From Istiophorus platypterus (taxonomy: Eukaryota; Chordata; Actinopteri; Istiophoriformes; Istiophoridae), in NCBI GenBank assembly GCA_016859345.1, contig CM029121.1, forward strand, positions 477,329 through 541,328: DNA of 64,000 nt, given 5' to 3'. Shown one piece after another: positions 24,068-52,549 of the stretch. How positions within the stretch are numbered: position 1 is the stretch's first letter; each line of letters starts with the position of its first letter. The notes beneath the pieces were generated by a model. That model was not told the origin of the DNA and ran no database searches. It saw only the letters and a program-made list of their open reading frames with translations. A program made the translations under genes and the position numbers.

Positions 24068-24767
24068 ATTATATGTGTATAAATATGTATATATATATAT
24101 ATATGTATATGTACGTGTATATATATAAAATGCATTAAGTTCTGTAAAGACATGTTTTCATATCAGCACATACTGGCCAACATAGACTCTGATACAGATA
24201 TATCTGTGATAGGCCAATATATCGGTCAGGCTCTAGTTTTTTGGTCTATAGTGATTAGTACAGCTTAAAAAAAATCCTGCCTTTCTTCCCTGTTTCTGTA
24301 GGTGTGTTACCCAGCAAGGCAGAGTTACTTATTGACCCAGAGATGGACCAGGAACTGGACAAACTGTGAGATCACACATACATTTTTATCAACTGGCTCA
24401 TACAATATACTATATACTCTACAGGGGGATCGCATTATAAGACGGCAACACATTTTAACATGCTCTTTTTTTCTCTTTCCTTTTGCTGTTTTCTCATTTC
24501 ATTGTCCTCATCACTTCCATTCATTGCCCCCCCCCCCCATTATCTCCTGTCCTACTGTTATTGTTTCAACATCTCTTTTCTTGTTCCTTGCTGTCCAGAA
24601 TTGCCCAGATCTCAGTGAGTCCTGGCAGCAACAGTAGTGGCAGCGCAGTTGGGGGGCTTAAAGAGTTGCAGAGGAAGGCCTCCCCCAGGAGGAATATTCA
24701 TCACAGGAGGAAGATGGAGGTGGAAAGTGACGGCTCAACAGAAGAGACTGATTCCTCTGAAAACTGA
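17763..24767 (+). CDS. cstpp1: Centriolar satellite-associated tubulin polyglutamylase complex regulator 1 (C11orf49), complete
   Basis: CSTPP1 binds the tubulin polyglutamylase complex (TTLL1-TPGS1-TPGS2-LRRC49-NICN1) at centriolar satellites and affects tubulin glutamylation. Nine exons join to 999 bases, 332 residues plus stop: 17763-17805, 17989-18091, 18717-18847, 19889-19973, 20475-20560, 21159-21366, 22739-22848, 24302-24365 and 24599-24767. All are GT-AG with consistent phase. The length matches the human protein (331). Diagnostic blocks are RATPHNRASFIRVFWRC, LLQLLCPDFPMEIVQ, KIVLMDDATDCLIAFPDFLY, GKSPNTVIVPTS and the Ser/Glu tail VESDGSTEETDSSEN. The N-terminus (SDAVTQLLEHKDEYTQFGVI) resembles an RIIa/Dpy-30-type helical pair; that is my inference. 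The most diverged part is the Gln-rich loop in exon 6. Confidence 0.95.
17989..18091 (+). CDS. cstpp1: cstpp1 exon 2
   Basis: This exon encodes residues 15-49, ADSSVLFYLSDAVTQLLEHK through IRYFAEY. The acceptor is tcttacag and the donor gtatgt. Confidence 0.93.
18717..18847 (+). CDS. cstpp1: cstpp1 exon 3
   Basis: This exon encodes residues 49-93, FSSVKNSNHVLFREYNYI through RCYRQVGKCG. The acceptor used is gtgtag; the nearby tttcag three bases further on is rejected because it breaks the EYF continuity. The donor is gtgagt. Confidence 0.93.
19090..19460 (-). mobile_element. Tc1-like transposon fragment, transposase C-terminus
   Basis: Read on the minus strand, the sequence contains broken Tc1 transposase phrases: a region resembling LWVDLKHAVHARQPKNISEL, then the LPEG..R-type end. 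It stops at a terminal motif meaning 'gtgcacaaacttttgtaaatgc'. Multiple stops make it a fossil. Confidence 0.6.
19521..19835 (+). mobile_element. Tc1-like transposon 5' end fragment
   Basis: It begins tatggtcatggttgaaatta and ttggcacc, and stays similar for about 300 bases to the left end of the Tc1 element at 41957-43184. That includes a shared ggttcctca/agttcctca phrase and the following Lys-rich AT stretch. No transposase follows, so it is a truncated copy. Confidence 0.65.
19889..19973 (+). CDS. cstpp1: cstpp1 exon 4
   Basis: This exon encodes residues 93-121, DLLSKLEYRSLLQLLCPDFP through VQSATK. The acceptor is tattccag and the donor gtcagt. Confidence 0.94.
20142..20183. repeat. Short tandem duplication
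   Basis: Two adjacent copies of aattacatgcttaattaca lie in cstpp1 intron 4, which otherwise holds nothing recognisable. Confidence 0.7.
20475..20560 (+). CDS. cstpp1: cstpp1 exon 5
   Basis: This exon encodes residues 121-150, KIVLMDDATDCLIAFPDFLY through FYYQ, one of the most conserved stretches of the protein. The acceptor is ctgaag and the donor gtacaa. Confidence 0.94.
21159..21366 (+). CDS. cstpp1: cstpp1 exon 6
   Basis: This exon encodes residues 150-219, EFLDSVLMIYQDLLAGKSPN through CIDALCDRFRH. It includes the variable Ser/Thr/Gln-rich loop (KQWQQQDG). The acceptor is tctgtag and the donor gtaaaa. Confidence 0.94.
21367..22738 (+). other. cstpp1: cstpp1 intron 6
   Basis: This is 1.4 kb of AT-rich intron with (AAT/AATAAT)-rich sequence at 21.6 kb. 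I see nothing else in it. Confidence 0.6.
22739..22848 (+). CDS. cstpp1: cstpp1 exon 7
   Basis: This exon encodes residues 219-256, HPSRSCMRKVLEETDKVCYY through ETFIQTV. The acceptor is gtgtag and the donor gtaggt. Confidence 0.92.
22866..22959. repeat. Imperfect CTC/CTG/CTA trinucleotide tract
   Basis: A pyrimidine-rich triplet repeat (cctcctcct, then ctgctactc units) lies in cstpp1 intron 7. Confidence 0.75.
23605..24130. repeat. Long compound (TA)n/(TATATG)n microsatellite
   Basis: About 525 bases of TA, TATG and TGTA units with short interruptions lie in cstpp1 intron 7. All the His/Ile/Tyr-rich reading frames across it are by-products of the repeat. Confidence 0.95.
24302..24365 (+). 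CDS. cstpp1: cstpp1 exon 8
   Basis: This exon encodes residues 256-277, GVLPSKAELLIDPEMDQELD then KL, which matches the family's LPDKGDLMHDPAMDEEL block. The acceptor is ctgtag and the donor gtgaga. Confidence 0.93.
24599..24767 (+). CDS. cstpp1: cstpp1 exon 9 (stop codon)
   Basis: This exon encodes residues 277-332, IAQISVSPGSNSSGSAVGGL through STEETDSSEN, with TGA at 24765-24767. The acidic Ser/Glu tail is conserved with human. The acceptor is gtccag. Confidence 0.94.
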
Positions 24768-26019
24768 CCTCTGACTTTTCACCACCCTGTTATACCTTGC
24801 ACCTTGCATCTTAAACTCTAAACACACAGTGGATATATGGTAAACATCAGAAGCAGTGAGAGAATAGCAACCCAGATACCCCTGAGTGCAGAGTAGTGCA
24901 CTGGATTCACTGATGCTACACATTGTTCTTTATATGCTGCATGATCCTGATGATGTGTAAGTCCCATGTCTCACACAGTCACGTGAGATACCATTGCTGT
25001 GCAGATGTAGTTTGTTTTAATTTTAATGTAATCTTTGCAAACAAAATGTTTGTATTCCCATCATCTTTGGTTGGTTATAATTTTATTTCTTCTGGTTCTA
25101 ATGAGTACCATAACTAGGATGAATAGCAGCAAAAATACTCCAGTTAATTCTAATATAAATTGTTAAGCATTCTGAAGAAATAATTCCTTCTCGTCCGGCC
25201 TGTTCATAACCTACACAGTAAACAGCTGAAGCTTTAGCTGTATTTAAAACATCAACTTATTTATTATGATATGAAGCTTTTCTGAATGTCATATTACGTG
25301 TATGGAAATCCTTACTCACAATGTGAATAACGAAGATGTAACTGATGTCTGGTATTGAATATTTCTGTGTGTCACTGCTAGCTCATGTGTGACTATGAGA
25401 CATTTTATTGTTGTTAAACTGGGTCTTCATTTGACTTTGTATTTCACCTCAAAATTGGGGAGAAGAAACAGGTGAAAAAAGTGTTTGGTCACCATTTTGT
25501 AATGCAGCTATAAATATATAGCTGCTGCCAAGATTACACTGATGACATTCCTTCGATGTCATCAGGGTTCATCATAAGGGTGTAACCTGCCACTGTTTCA
25601 ACAGGCTGAGTAGTATCAAACTCGATTAGACGTTTGAAGTTTATCTGTAAAATCAATGCATTGTCCCTTTAAACCAAACACATGAAAATTGTATGTGGGG
25701 TCAACAACAAGCTTCAAAAGGTAAAAAAAAGGACTTTCCTGCACATTTATTGTGAGAAGCATTCTTCTCTGTCTCTTAGATAAAGTATGAATGCTTTCTG
25801 GCCATTAGTCATTTGTAACTACCTACTCAAATGTGACTCGATTGATTTTGTTATATGATTCTTTCACTATCTCCCTCCTAAAACTCCCCAAACTCCACAG
25901 ACCCTGTGTCTACCCCAACCACCAGAATTAAATGAATCAAAAACAACAGAAGAGAAGTAATTCATAAAAAACCTGATGTAAATTAATACAACTACTCTAA
26001 CAGAACCAATAAACTGTTA
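24768..26019 (+). other. cstpp1: cstpp1 3' UTR and downstream intergenic
   Basis: The sequence after the stop is AT-rich and has no repeat that I recognise for about 1 kb. No canonical AATAAA occurs before 26009, where one lies at the edge of a LINE, so the polyadenylation site is uncertain. Confidence 0.5.
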
Positions 26020-26235
26020 AACAGGAAGACTATTAAATGTGAAGTATAAAATATTAATCGCTGTCATCTAAATTCCTATTAGTTAATGATGGATTTAGTT
26101 TGTATTACTGACACCTGGCCCCAGCAAGAAGAATATGTTTGTCTAAATGAGTCAGCCCCACCTACTCATATTAATTCTCACATTCCTAAAAGCAAAAGCG
26201 GAGGGGTTGTAAGCGCTTTTTCACTCCAGATTATT
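26020..26235 (+). mobile_element. L2/Rex-type LINE endonuclease fragment
   Basis: Broken frames give DLVCITDTWPQQEEYVCLNE and HIPKSKSGGVV, matching the start of the apurinic endonuclease of fish jockey-superfamily LINEs (usual form CLTETWL...). Stops interrupt the frame. Confidence 0.7.
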
Positions 26236-26979
26236 AACCAGCCATAGACCTAAACTTGATTATTACTCACTTGAAAGCCTCTTCTTTCTTTTTTTTTTTT
26301 TAATTATTATTAGTTTATTGTTTATTACAAATGACAATACCAAATTGGAATGTAGCATTAAAGTAAAATGGAAACAAAAGTAAATAAATCAGGATCACAG
26401 ACAAAAAAAAAAAAAATAAAATAGACAAAAAATAAAAAAACAATATATATGGTCAAATTTCAACAGTGATGTACTGAATACTTAAAAGTTAACAGTATTG
26501 TTTGCCATCTGGTATTCTAACAAAGTGTACCCCTCAGTTATTCACATTTTATGTAGTAGTTTAATGCTATTTTTATGACCTGGACAGGCCATTAAATGCT
26601 CTCTATATAAGACTGGTACTGCCCCCATTTAAGGTGATACTCCTTCCTATCAAGCTGTCTATACAACAGTTATTCTACGGCAGCAGGCTGACCAAGAGAA
26701 GTGTGCCAAAAAGATGGTGCTGGTACAGGGGAGGCTTGACCACAAGTTTGCCGCCCTAATCTACACAGTTTGTGTCCAATCAGTGGGTGGTGGAGTCATG
26801 TCACTCAATGCAAAGGCATCACCCAAAACGATGTTCTTTTCCCCTATAATAATGATCTTAATAGGCAAATGTTAAACAAATCTGACAGGGAATAGGGTAG
26901 AGAGAACTTTTGCAATAATCGTTTGCTAGAAAAGGCAAACACCAAGAAATATTACTGGAACACTTGACACTAAGATGCA
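26236..26979. other. Unclassified AT-rich filler between LINE pieces
   Basis: A poly-T and A-rich stretch (26.29-26.45 kb) is followed by sequence that I cannot assign. It may be an insertion within the LINE or a rearranged part of it. Confidence 0.4.
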
Positions 26980-27190
26980 AGATGTATCATGAGCTTTTTT
27001 GATAATAAAAGAAAAAAAAGGGATAAAACACTGCAACCCCAGAATGCAGGCTTTTTTGTGGTTCCTCGAGTCTCCAAAAGAAGAATAGGAGTCAGATCCT
27101 TCGGTTGTTGGGCTCCTCCACTCCGACCATCTTGGAGTTTTGGGTTCAGGAGGTGTACAACGTTGATATGTTTAAGAGTAGAAAACTTTA
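26980..27190 (+). mobile_element. L2/Rex-type LINE, reverse transcriptase C-terminal fragment
   Basis: The open frame contains NAGFFVVPRVSKRRIGVRSF and a following APPL, typical of the C-terminal end of fish LINE ORF2. It probably belongs to the same element as 26020-26235, with the reverse transcriptase core deleted. Confidence 0.7.
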
Positions 27191-27194
27191 ACTT

Positions 27195-28870
27195 TAGGAG
27201 TAAAATTTATTTATATAGCTCTATTCTCAACATTGTTACAAAGGGTTTTCAACCGAGAATTAAAAACAGACAAAAAGAAATATGAGCACAGAGGAAGTAA
27301 AAATGATAAAATGAATAAATACAAATAAAAAGAAAAAATACCAAATGTTTCCAAGAGCTTTCACATTGAGAATATCTTTAAGCAGAGATTTAAATGAAGC
27401 TAAAGACTTGGTGTGTCTGAGCTCAGTAGGCAGAGTTTCATAGTGTGTTGGCTCTATTTGCAAAAGCCTTGGGTGTTACCAGCAGGGCTCCATCAGTAGA
27501 TCTCAATAAACAAGAGAACCCATAGCAGGTCGATAAATCAAAACAGTAGTTAGGTGCTAGGTAATTTGAGGCCAAAAAGTAAGCAATGAAATTTTAAAAT
27601 GAATTTGAATTCCAACAGGGAGCCAAAGTAGGGAGATGAGCAGACAGGTGGTGTGGTCATGTCTCTTTGTCCCAATATAGAGTCTAGCAGCAGCATTTTG
27701 TGCCAACTGGAGAAGGTGGAGGGTGCGTACCTGATACTGGAGTAAAGTGCAAAAAGAACTTGGTGAATGTTGGCATGATTAAATCTGTCTAGAAGGGAAC
27801 CAGAGGTCAGAGATTTGTTACAAAATAATAAAATTAGAGATCTATTAGTGAAAAATACCTCTTGAGCAGTTTCATGGGGATAAGGTCTAGGATGCAGGAG
27901 GAGGAGTCATAGGTTTAACCTGGTGAGAGCGGCAGAATTAACATGGGGAATGGAAAGAACACAAGGATCAGAATGGCTTTGGGGCCTAATATTCTCCACC
28001 TTATGAACAAACTGAACAAGTCATTTTTTGGAAATCCAGATTCAGGAAAAGAGAAGGAGGGACCACTAAAAAGAAAATGAGTTTCTTTGAAAAGAACTTT
28101 AGGATTGTGGTTATATCTGGATATCAATCCAGAATAGTAAACCACAAAAATCTTAAACCATAATCTTGCATTCTTGACTGCTTTCTGAGAACCAAATTGA
28201 CAGTTGGGTTATGTGTGTTATTTTGGACATACTGACCTTCCATTCCATTTTAAGGTTTTGAGTGGGATCATTCAGCCAGGGGAGGTTAGGTATATAAGAG
28301 GGATAGGTTGAGGATGTATATGCACTGATTTTAAATGAATCTAACAGTGCAGTAAGAAGAGAAATAATGAAATTAAAGGATGATGAGGTAAAAGCATCAC
28401 ATAATTTGGCTGCAGAACCAGTCCTGGGAATGCAAGAGTGTGTTGTAAGGTAGGGACTGGGTGTGGAGAGCTGTAAATTTAAAAACAATGGCTTTATGGT
28501 CAGTTACAAGCATATACATCAAATTAAGGCATGCAGAAGAAAAAGCAAATCAGAATACCAGTTATTAGATATGGGATTTAGAATGTACGGTCACTTTAAC
28601 AGATTGAATGATTGATTGAATGAGGTTAAACAAATCTTTAAGAACTAAAAAAAAGTAGAAGTTTGGGGATGAGAAGGACATTGTACATGGACATTAAAAC
28701 CCCCAAGAATAAGCACCTCGTCATATTCAGGTATGATAATGGATAAAAGCTCAGAAAACTCAGAAATACAACTGACTGCTTTCGGGGGGGCTTTAAATTG
28801 ATATGCAGAGTAGGATGGGGGGTCAGTGGTTAAGGAAAGTTAAAACTTCAAAGGAAATAAAACTGTCAGG
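27195..28870 (-). mobile_element. L2-type LINE fragment with 3' tail, opposite strand
   Basis: On the minus strand an endonuclease-to-RT linker is readable (DHKAIVFKF-like, then LSTPSPYLTTHSCIPRTGSA at 28.4 kb, WLNDPTQNL). Nearer the 3' end come LRSTDGALLVTPKAFANRA and ELRHTKSLASFKSLLKDIL. The element ends with a tail whose minus-strand reading is gagctatataaataaatttt at about 27195. The reverse transcriptase core is missing and many stops are present. Confidence 0.7.
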
Positions 28871-28879
28871 CAAACAGCA

Positions 28880-29600
28880 AATAGGATGTATGTTGTTGTT
28901 GTTTCCTTAATACGTGAATGAAAATCCATGGACACATGCTAAGTTTCTTGCCTTGAGCTGCTCTACCAGGCTTTTACTGCAGCTGCCATCAGTTGCTGCT
29001 TGTTTATGGGCATTTCTGCCCTCAGTTTTGTCTTCAGTAAATGAGAAGCTTGCTCATTTGGGCTGAGGTCAGGTGACTGACTTGGTAATGAAGGATATTA
29101 CATGTATTTGCCTTTAGAAGCTCTTGCATTTCTTTCACAGTATGATTTGGGTCATTATCCTGTACTGTGAGGCACACCCTATCAGTTTTGTAGCATTTTG
29201 TGGAATTGGATCAGATAGTAGAGCCCTATACAGTTTAGAATTCATCCTGCTGCTTCACCCAGCAGTCACATCATTAATAAACACCAGTGACCCAGTTCTA
29301 TTGCCAGCAATACATGTCATATGACATAACACTGTCTCCACCATGTTTGAAAGATAATGTGGTAGATTTGGATCATGAGCCGTTCCTTTCCTTCTCTATA
29401 CTCCCCTGCTTCCTCTCATTATAGTTTGGTTTCATAAGTCCAAAGAATCTTGTTCCAGAACTGGGAAAGCTTTTCTAGACAATTTATTTGGCCAATATTT
29501 TGTAATGCAGGCAGGATGTTTTATAATGACATTCAGAGCTGTGAAGGATTTACCATTGCCAGCTTCTTAAAAACTGGCCCAACATGTTGCTCAATTGCTT
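28880..29600 (-). mobile_element. Tc1-like transposon fragment
   Basis: The minus strand corresponds to the central and C-terminal part of a DD34E transposase common in teleosts. Readable pieces lie around the phrases for 'LEFWNKILWTYETKL', 'HGGDSVMSYDMYCWQ' and 'TGSLVFINDVTAG', all broken by changes. No complete terminal repeat is seen. Confidence 0.6.
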
Positions 29601-29639
29601 CCTTCTGTTGAGTGCAAGGTTAAAATCTGAAAATTGCCA

Positions 29640-30430
29640 CTTGTGGCATTAGTTGTTATTATTTTTTGTCATCCTGTGCAGCGGGTCAAATTGCTATGCG
29701 CTGGAATGAGCTAGAAAATGAAACTTGACCCAATAAGTGGAAAGATGTACATATGCCTGTAAAGAAATACTGTATGAGAGCATTTTGCCAGATGGGGGCA
29801 CTGTAATTAAGGCCCAAAAATACATTTTAGGAAAAGGCCACACCCCTCACACTGTAAATCCAACTCACTTGAAATTTGCCATACAAGTGCAGCTGAATGT
29901 ACTCTACAAAAAGATGACACCTACATTTTGTATTTTCGTCGTATCGACACCAAATTTGGTGTACAGCTTTGCAAGACTGACCTACACAATTCTACTGTAA
30001 ATGGGCAAGATTCGGCAACCAAAGTATTTTGAAACCAACCCATAGGGGGCGACACGAATGCCGAAAATGTGTATTTCAACCTGGTGCACAGAATTTCACC
30101 AATCTGATGCATGTCCTCTGAGGACAAGTTATCATAACTGGAAATGATGTACTAATGTATGCCAAGAAATTTAAATCCATCTGCCTAATGATGGAGCTAT
30201 AATTAACAACCAATAAATGGGAAAAATTTTAAAAGGCTGGCCCACCGACATTTTGAGTCCTAACTAGAAACATGACACTTGGTACCATAACTAAAAATTA
30301 AGTGCTTTACTAAAACATGTTCCCAATCAACCTGATGGTGGCACTATAAATAAATGTCAAAAAAGTCAAAAAATTTAAATTCTGCCCAAGTAATTGTGCA
30401 TTTTAAAAATGCAACTTAAATTAAGATTTG
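29640..30430. repeat. Unclassified interspersed repeat-like block
   Basis: The sequence contains phrases such as ttgccacttgtggca, 'atagggggcgacac' and 'gatggtggcactataa'. These recur in non-coding teleost repeats with short 'gggcgctataa' blocks. I cannot name the family. Its ORFs have no known domain. Confidence 0.35.
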
Positions 30431-31639
30431 ACAAACAAATTAAAGAATGTACAAAATACTGGAAACCAACATAGCCATGTATTTACGATACATGTGAGAG
30501 AATTTAAGATTATTGGGAAAATCAGTCACCGTTTATTTAGGGCAGGCATATTCATAATCATACATGAGTAATCCTTGATATGGTTGATTACAGTTCATTT
30601 ATAGATGATGATGTTCTTGTCCTTTTTCTGGACATTTAAGCTTTATAACTGCAAACAGTATCAGGGCAACATAACTAACACGCATTACCATACCAACACA
30701 GCAACAATGTAGTGTTTACAATGTTACAATAGATAGGCCCACAAAGTTTTGCAGTGTTACACTATTCGATTAATGCCATTTAAGTATATTTCAGGTCAAA
30801 CCTGTCAAGGTTTTAATGACTTCATATCTCAGAGTTGAGGTTCACCTGCTGTTTCATTACAACTTTTTGGTTGACATATGTAAACTCCATATTTCTCAGT
30901 CAACTACACTGTGAAGTCATATTGTAGACAATAAACATTGTTTTCAAAAGCTAGCTTGATACATCCACCCAATTGACGCATGAGTCTCATAAAGTGGGGC
31001 TGTAGCCTACAATAGTTTCTCCATGTTTTCTGTATGTCAATCTATTTTTCCAATCTTAAGTTATTAACTTGTTAAAAATAACAATGTATCAAATGTACCA
31101 GGTAACCTGGATCAATTGTAGCTGAAACTGAGCAAAAATGGAATAGCATTATAATTGCACCTTCAACTGCATTACCCTTTTTCTCTTTCCATAAGCTTGT
31201 CACTCCAATCAAAGTATTTACTCTGCTAATTCTTTTTGGAGGAAAATATTAATAAAAATCACTAAAGTAGTTTTTTTCATCAGTGAGCTCCCCGGTGCAT
31301 TTACTATATGGCAGACAAGACAAAATGTTTACTTTGTTGACACTTGTTGAATTTAGATTTCTCCACATACACTGTGATGATGAAACAAGTGTGTGATTGG
31401 TCTCAGTCCCTCTTTAACAGAATAAAACTAGCTGGCATAACTTTTTTTGGCTTTGTCATGCATGAAAATTACTCACTGCTGCTCACAGCTTTAATTTGGT
31501 GCAACTGAGCTACTGCTGTTGAGTGCAAAAGTATTACAATCTACAAACTCCCACTTGTGGTTATATTTATGAATATTAATACCATTATATCACCATTGCC
31601 ATTACTATACATCTCTATGTGGAACTTGCATTGTGTTAT
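30431..31639. other. Intergenic, no feature seen
   Basis: This is AT-rich sequence between cstpp1 and mapk8ip1. No ORF, RNA or repeat was recognised apart from isolated short duplications. Confidence 0.5.
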
Positions 31640-31935
31640 GTTCTCTTTCTTCCAGTTCACTCTCTCACTCTCTCTCTCTCTTCCCTCTGTTTTTCTCTCT
31701 CAGGCCAAGGGAGATGGCCACCCACCCAGAGCCTGGTTCTGCTCAAGGTTTCTTCCTATTAAAAGGGAGCTTGTCCATGCCACTGTCACCAAGTGCTTGC
31801 TCATGGGGTGATGATGGGTTTTCTGTAAATAATATTGTAAAGAGTATGGTGTAGACCTGCTTCATATGAAAAGTGCCCTGAGATTACTTCTGTTATGATT
31901 TGGTGCTATATAAATAAATAAAATTGAATTGAATT
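31640..31935 (+). mobile_element. LINE 3' tail (L2/Rex-type)
   Basis: A (TC)n run is followed by 'gagcctggttctgctcaagg', 'taaaagggagcttgtcc' and the terminal 'gctatataaataaataaaat' plus ttgaattgaattg repeats. A second, shorter copy lies at 48870-49085, which proves that the sequence is interspersed. It is the usual 3' untranslated tail of this LINE type. Confidence 0.75.
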
Positions 31936-32730
31936 GTTGGTAGGACAGTCCAACATTTTTTCCAGACTAAAACATCTTGACAGAGATGGAAAAGAGTGTC
32001 ATGAAGTTTTGCACAGATATTCATAGTCCCCAGAGGATGAACCAAATGACTGTGGAGATCCCCCGAGTGACATCTTTCTATTGAGTGAGATGTCTCAACA
32101 GCTATAGAATGGATTCCAATGTTATAAAGACTTGTACTTCCCACAGGATAGATTGTAATACCTCGACCACCGGATTTTCATCTAGTTTGGTTTATGGCAA
32201 AATGCCTGCTAATCATTATCATGTACAGTAGCTCAAAGCACTGCTGTACCTAAATACAGCCTCACAGAGCTCTTAATGTGGATTATATGGATGATGTGTG
32301 ATATGTGACTCAAATGGTTAATCAATTACCAAAACTGTTACTGATTAATGATCATTTATTTCAGCACTGGTTCCAAGTTCAGGAATTGATGATATAAACA
32401 TTCTGTCATTAAACTGACCCCATAGCCCTGAAGACTGTTTATGTGGTTTTACATCCAATATCTTCGTAATTTTAGCATATAAAATATCTCAATATCAGAT
32501 ATTTGTGTATGAGTTTAGGTAGATTAGTGTCACATTTGTTCTCACTGTATGGGACATCTCATATAATCCTATCTACCCATAGAGGTATTTATAATGTGAC
32601 ATGGCCAAAGGAAGGAAAAGACTGCTGTATCACTGAATGCAGCTATGAAAAGAAAATCCACCATGCAAAAAATATATTAGTCGTCCAGTTTGTGGTGTAG
32701 GACCAGGCTCACACACATAGTGAGTATTCA
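31936..32730 (-). other. mapk8ip1: mapk8ip1 3' UTR and downstream sequence
   Basis: This lies downstream of the mapk8ip1 stop on the minus strand. An AATAAA on the minus strand (32360-32355) lies about 370 bases after the stop and could end the transcript. Confidence 0.45.
32355..32360 (-). terminator. mapk8ip1: Candidate polyadenylation signal of mapk8ip1
   Basis: A minus-strand AATAAA (plus strand tttatt) is the first canonical hexamer seen after the stop codon. Confidence 0.4.
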
Positions 32731-50621
<17,891 letters not shown>

Positions 50622-50702
50622 CTGGACATAGTTAATAAGACAGAGCAGCGATGTAAGTATAAAAACCAATACATGATTTGATCATCACACACTCAAGTGC
50701 GT

Positions 50703-50851
<149 letters not shown>

Positions 50852-51399
50852 TAAAAGGTTTAGCCTGAAGTGGTAGACTGCTAGATCACAAATTCTTATC
50901 ATCTTACTGTAGTGCAGCTGTAGGATTATAGACAGCAAAACTGAGACACATGGAGGAGTGAGTATCTGCTTTTTATAGATTCTCATCCAAGCCACATTGT
51001 CTTGGGTTCTACCTCAATCAATACTTTTCTACGGAAGTAAAAAGTGGCTAAAATGTTGTGAATTCTACAAAAAGCTGTAATAAAATTCATATTTAAATTC
51101 ATATTGAAATTGAACCTTTTTACATATACTATCCCACTTGTGGGATGCTGTGGCCTCGGTAGTACTACTTTAGGTCCATTTTGGTCCGTCCTGGATTCAG
51201 TCTTCACGCAACCTTGGCAAATTGTTTGTAAAACCTCAAATACTCGTGATTCATGATCCATTAATGTGCAGGGCATTTTAAGATCCCCATATATCGTAGA
51301 AACACAAAATTGTTTCAACTTGTGGCTATGTGCCAGTGTTTTCTACAAAAAAGGTACCACAGGACTAATATTCCCTTCTTTATGATTTGCCCAGCCAAG

Positions 51400-51400
<1 letters not shown>
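50852..51400 (-). other. Upstream intron or flank of mapk8ip1, nothing identified
   Basis: No ORF with a domain is present. Composition is ordinary. Confidence 0.45.
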
Positions 51401-51477
<77 letters not shown>

Positions 51478-51540
51478 TGATTTTGGTGCGTATATATATA
51501 TTTTGGTGTGTATATATATATATACACACACCAAAATCAT
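51401..51540. repeat. (TA)n-(GA)n compound microsatellite with hairpin-forming end
   Basis: (TA)n runs 51401-51454 and (GA)n 51454-51478. Two copies of 'ttttggtg[tc]gtatatata' follow (51481 and 51501). The second reads into its own inverted copy ending ccaaaat at 51537, a near-perfect palindrome. Confidence 0.9.
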
Positions 51541-52549
51541 TCTTTAGAGATAGAAACACCGACCAGATGGTGTGTAATGGTCTCAGCTTGACTTCATGGG
51601 ATCCATGAGCACTGACTCACTTACTGACATACAGTACCTAATGCATCTGATTTCCTTGTGGAACACACATTCTGTTACTATGGCAACTCAGAATTTGTGT
51701 GTGTGTGGTGTGTGCACATGCCAGTGACAGGGACAACCAGAGCATCTCTCACTGTGTAAAACATCTCTCTTTCTGATCATATCTTTCTCCAGTCTGACTT
51801 CTGACATCTCAATGTGCGACAAAAATCTAACGGAGCCAGTTTTTTTAATTAAATGTCCCATTTTGAATATGAGATATCCATGCCCTTTTGAATTATAAAG
51901 CAGGTCTAGATGCTATATAAATACTGTGAAAGTCACAGCTACACGTAAACACCCCCAGCTATGCCCCTAGCACAACCCGACCAAACCCTCTTCCCAACTC
52001 TTTTTTGTTGTTGTTTTAACTTTATCAACAACCCACACAGCCTTCACAAGGACAGTGATACTAGAGACCACTTTTAGACTTTATTTTTTCTGAAATCCCA
52101 GAGAATTTCTGTCCATTTAACTTTTGGTTCATTTCAACACTGACTTCTGCCTCAATCAGACACAATACAATGCAGGTTTCTGAAAGCAGCTACCGATCAA
52201 GGATACTGCAGTCCCGAAACTGTTGAGCCCAACTCCAAATCTGCAACCCATAATTAAGATAGTACTATATTTTGGAGGCAGCATAATTGAAAGTTATAAA
52301 ATTAAAATTGGAGGTATGTAGTGCAAGTGGTTGCAGCCAGGTGTGTATTATAAATTTTGCACGATGCTACAACTTTAATAATCTCCCACTGAAATATTTT
52401 TTTAGGGGTCAAAAGTTTCCATTACACATCAACTGTGCAATCTTTACACACTGCAATGTGTGTCATTATCATTTTTGGAACCAGGAACCAAGATGGATTA
52501 ACAGAGTAGTGTTGAATCAATTATAGAAAAATTATGTCTTGCACTGAGC
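51541..52549. other. Sequence with no identified feature
   Basis: This is AT-rich. No gene or named repeat is seen. Confidence 0.4.

Noticed and set aside
23557..24153. His/Ile/Tyr-rich ORFs of 60-125 codons on both strands
   Set aside because: They are translations of the TA-rich microsatellite and show no independent signal.
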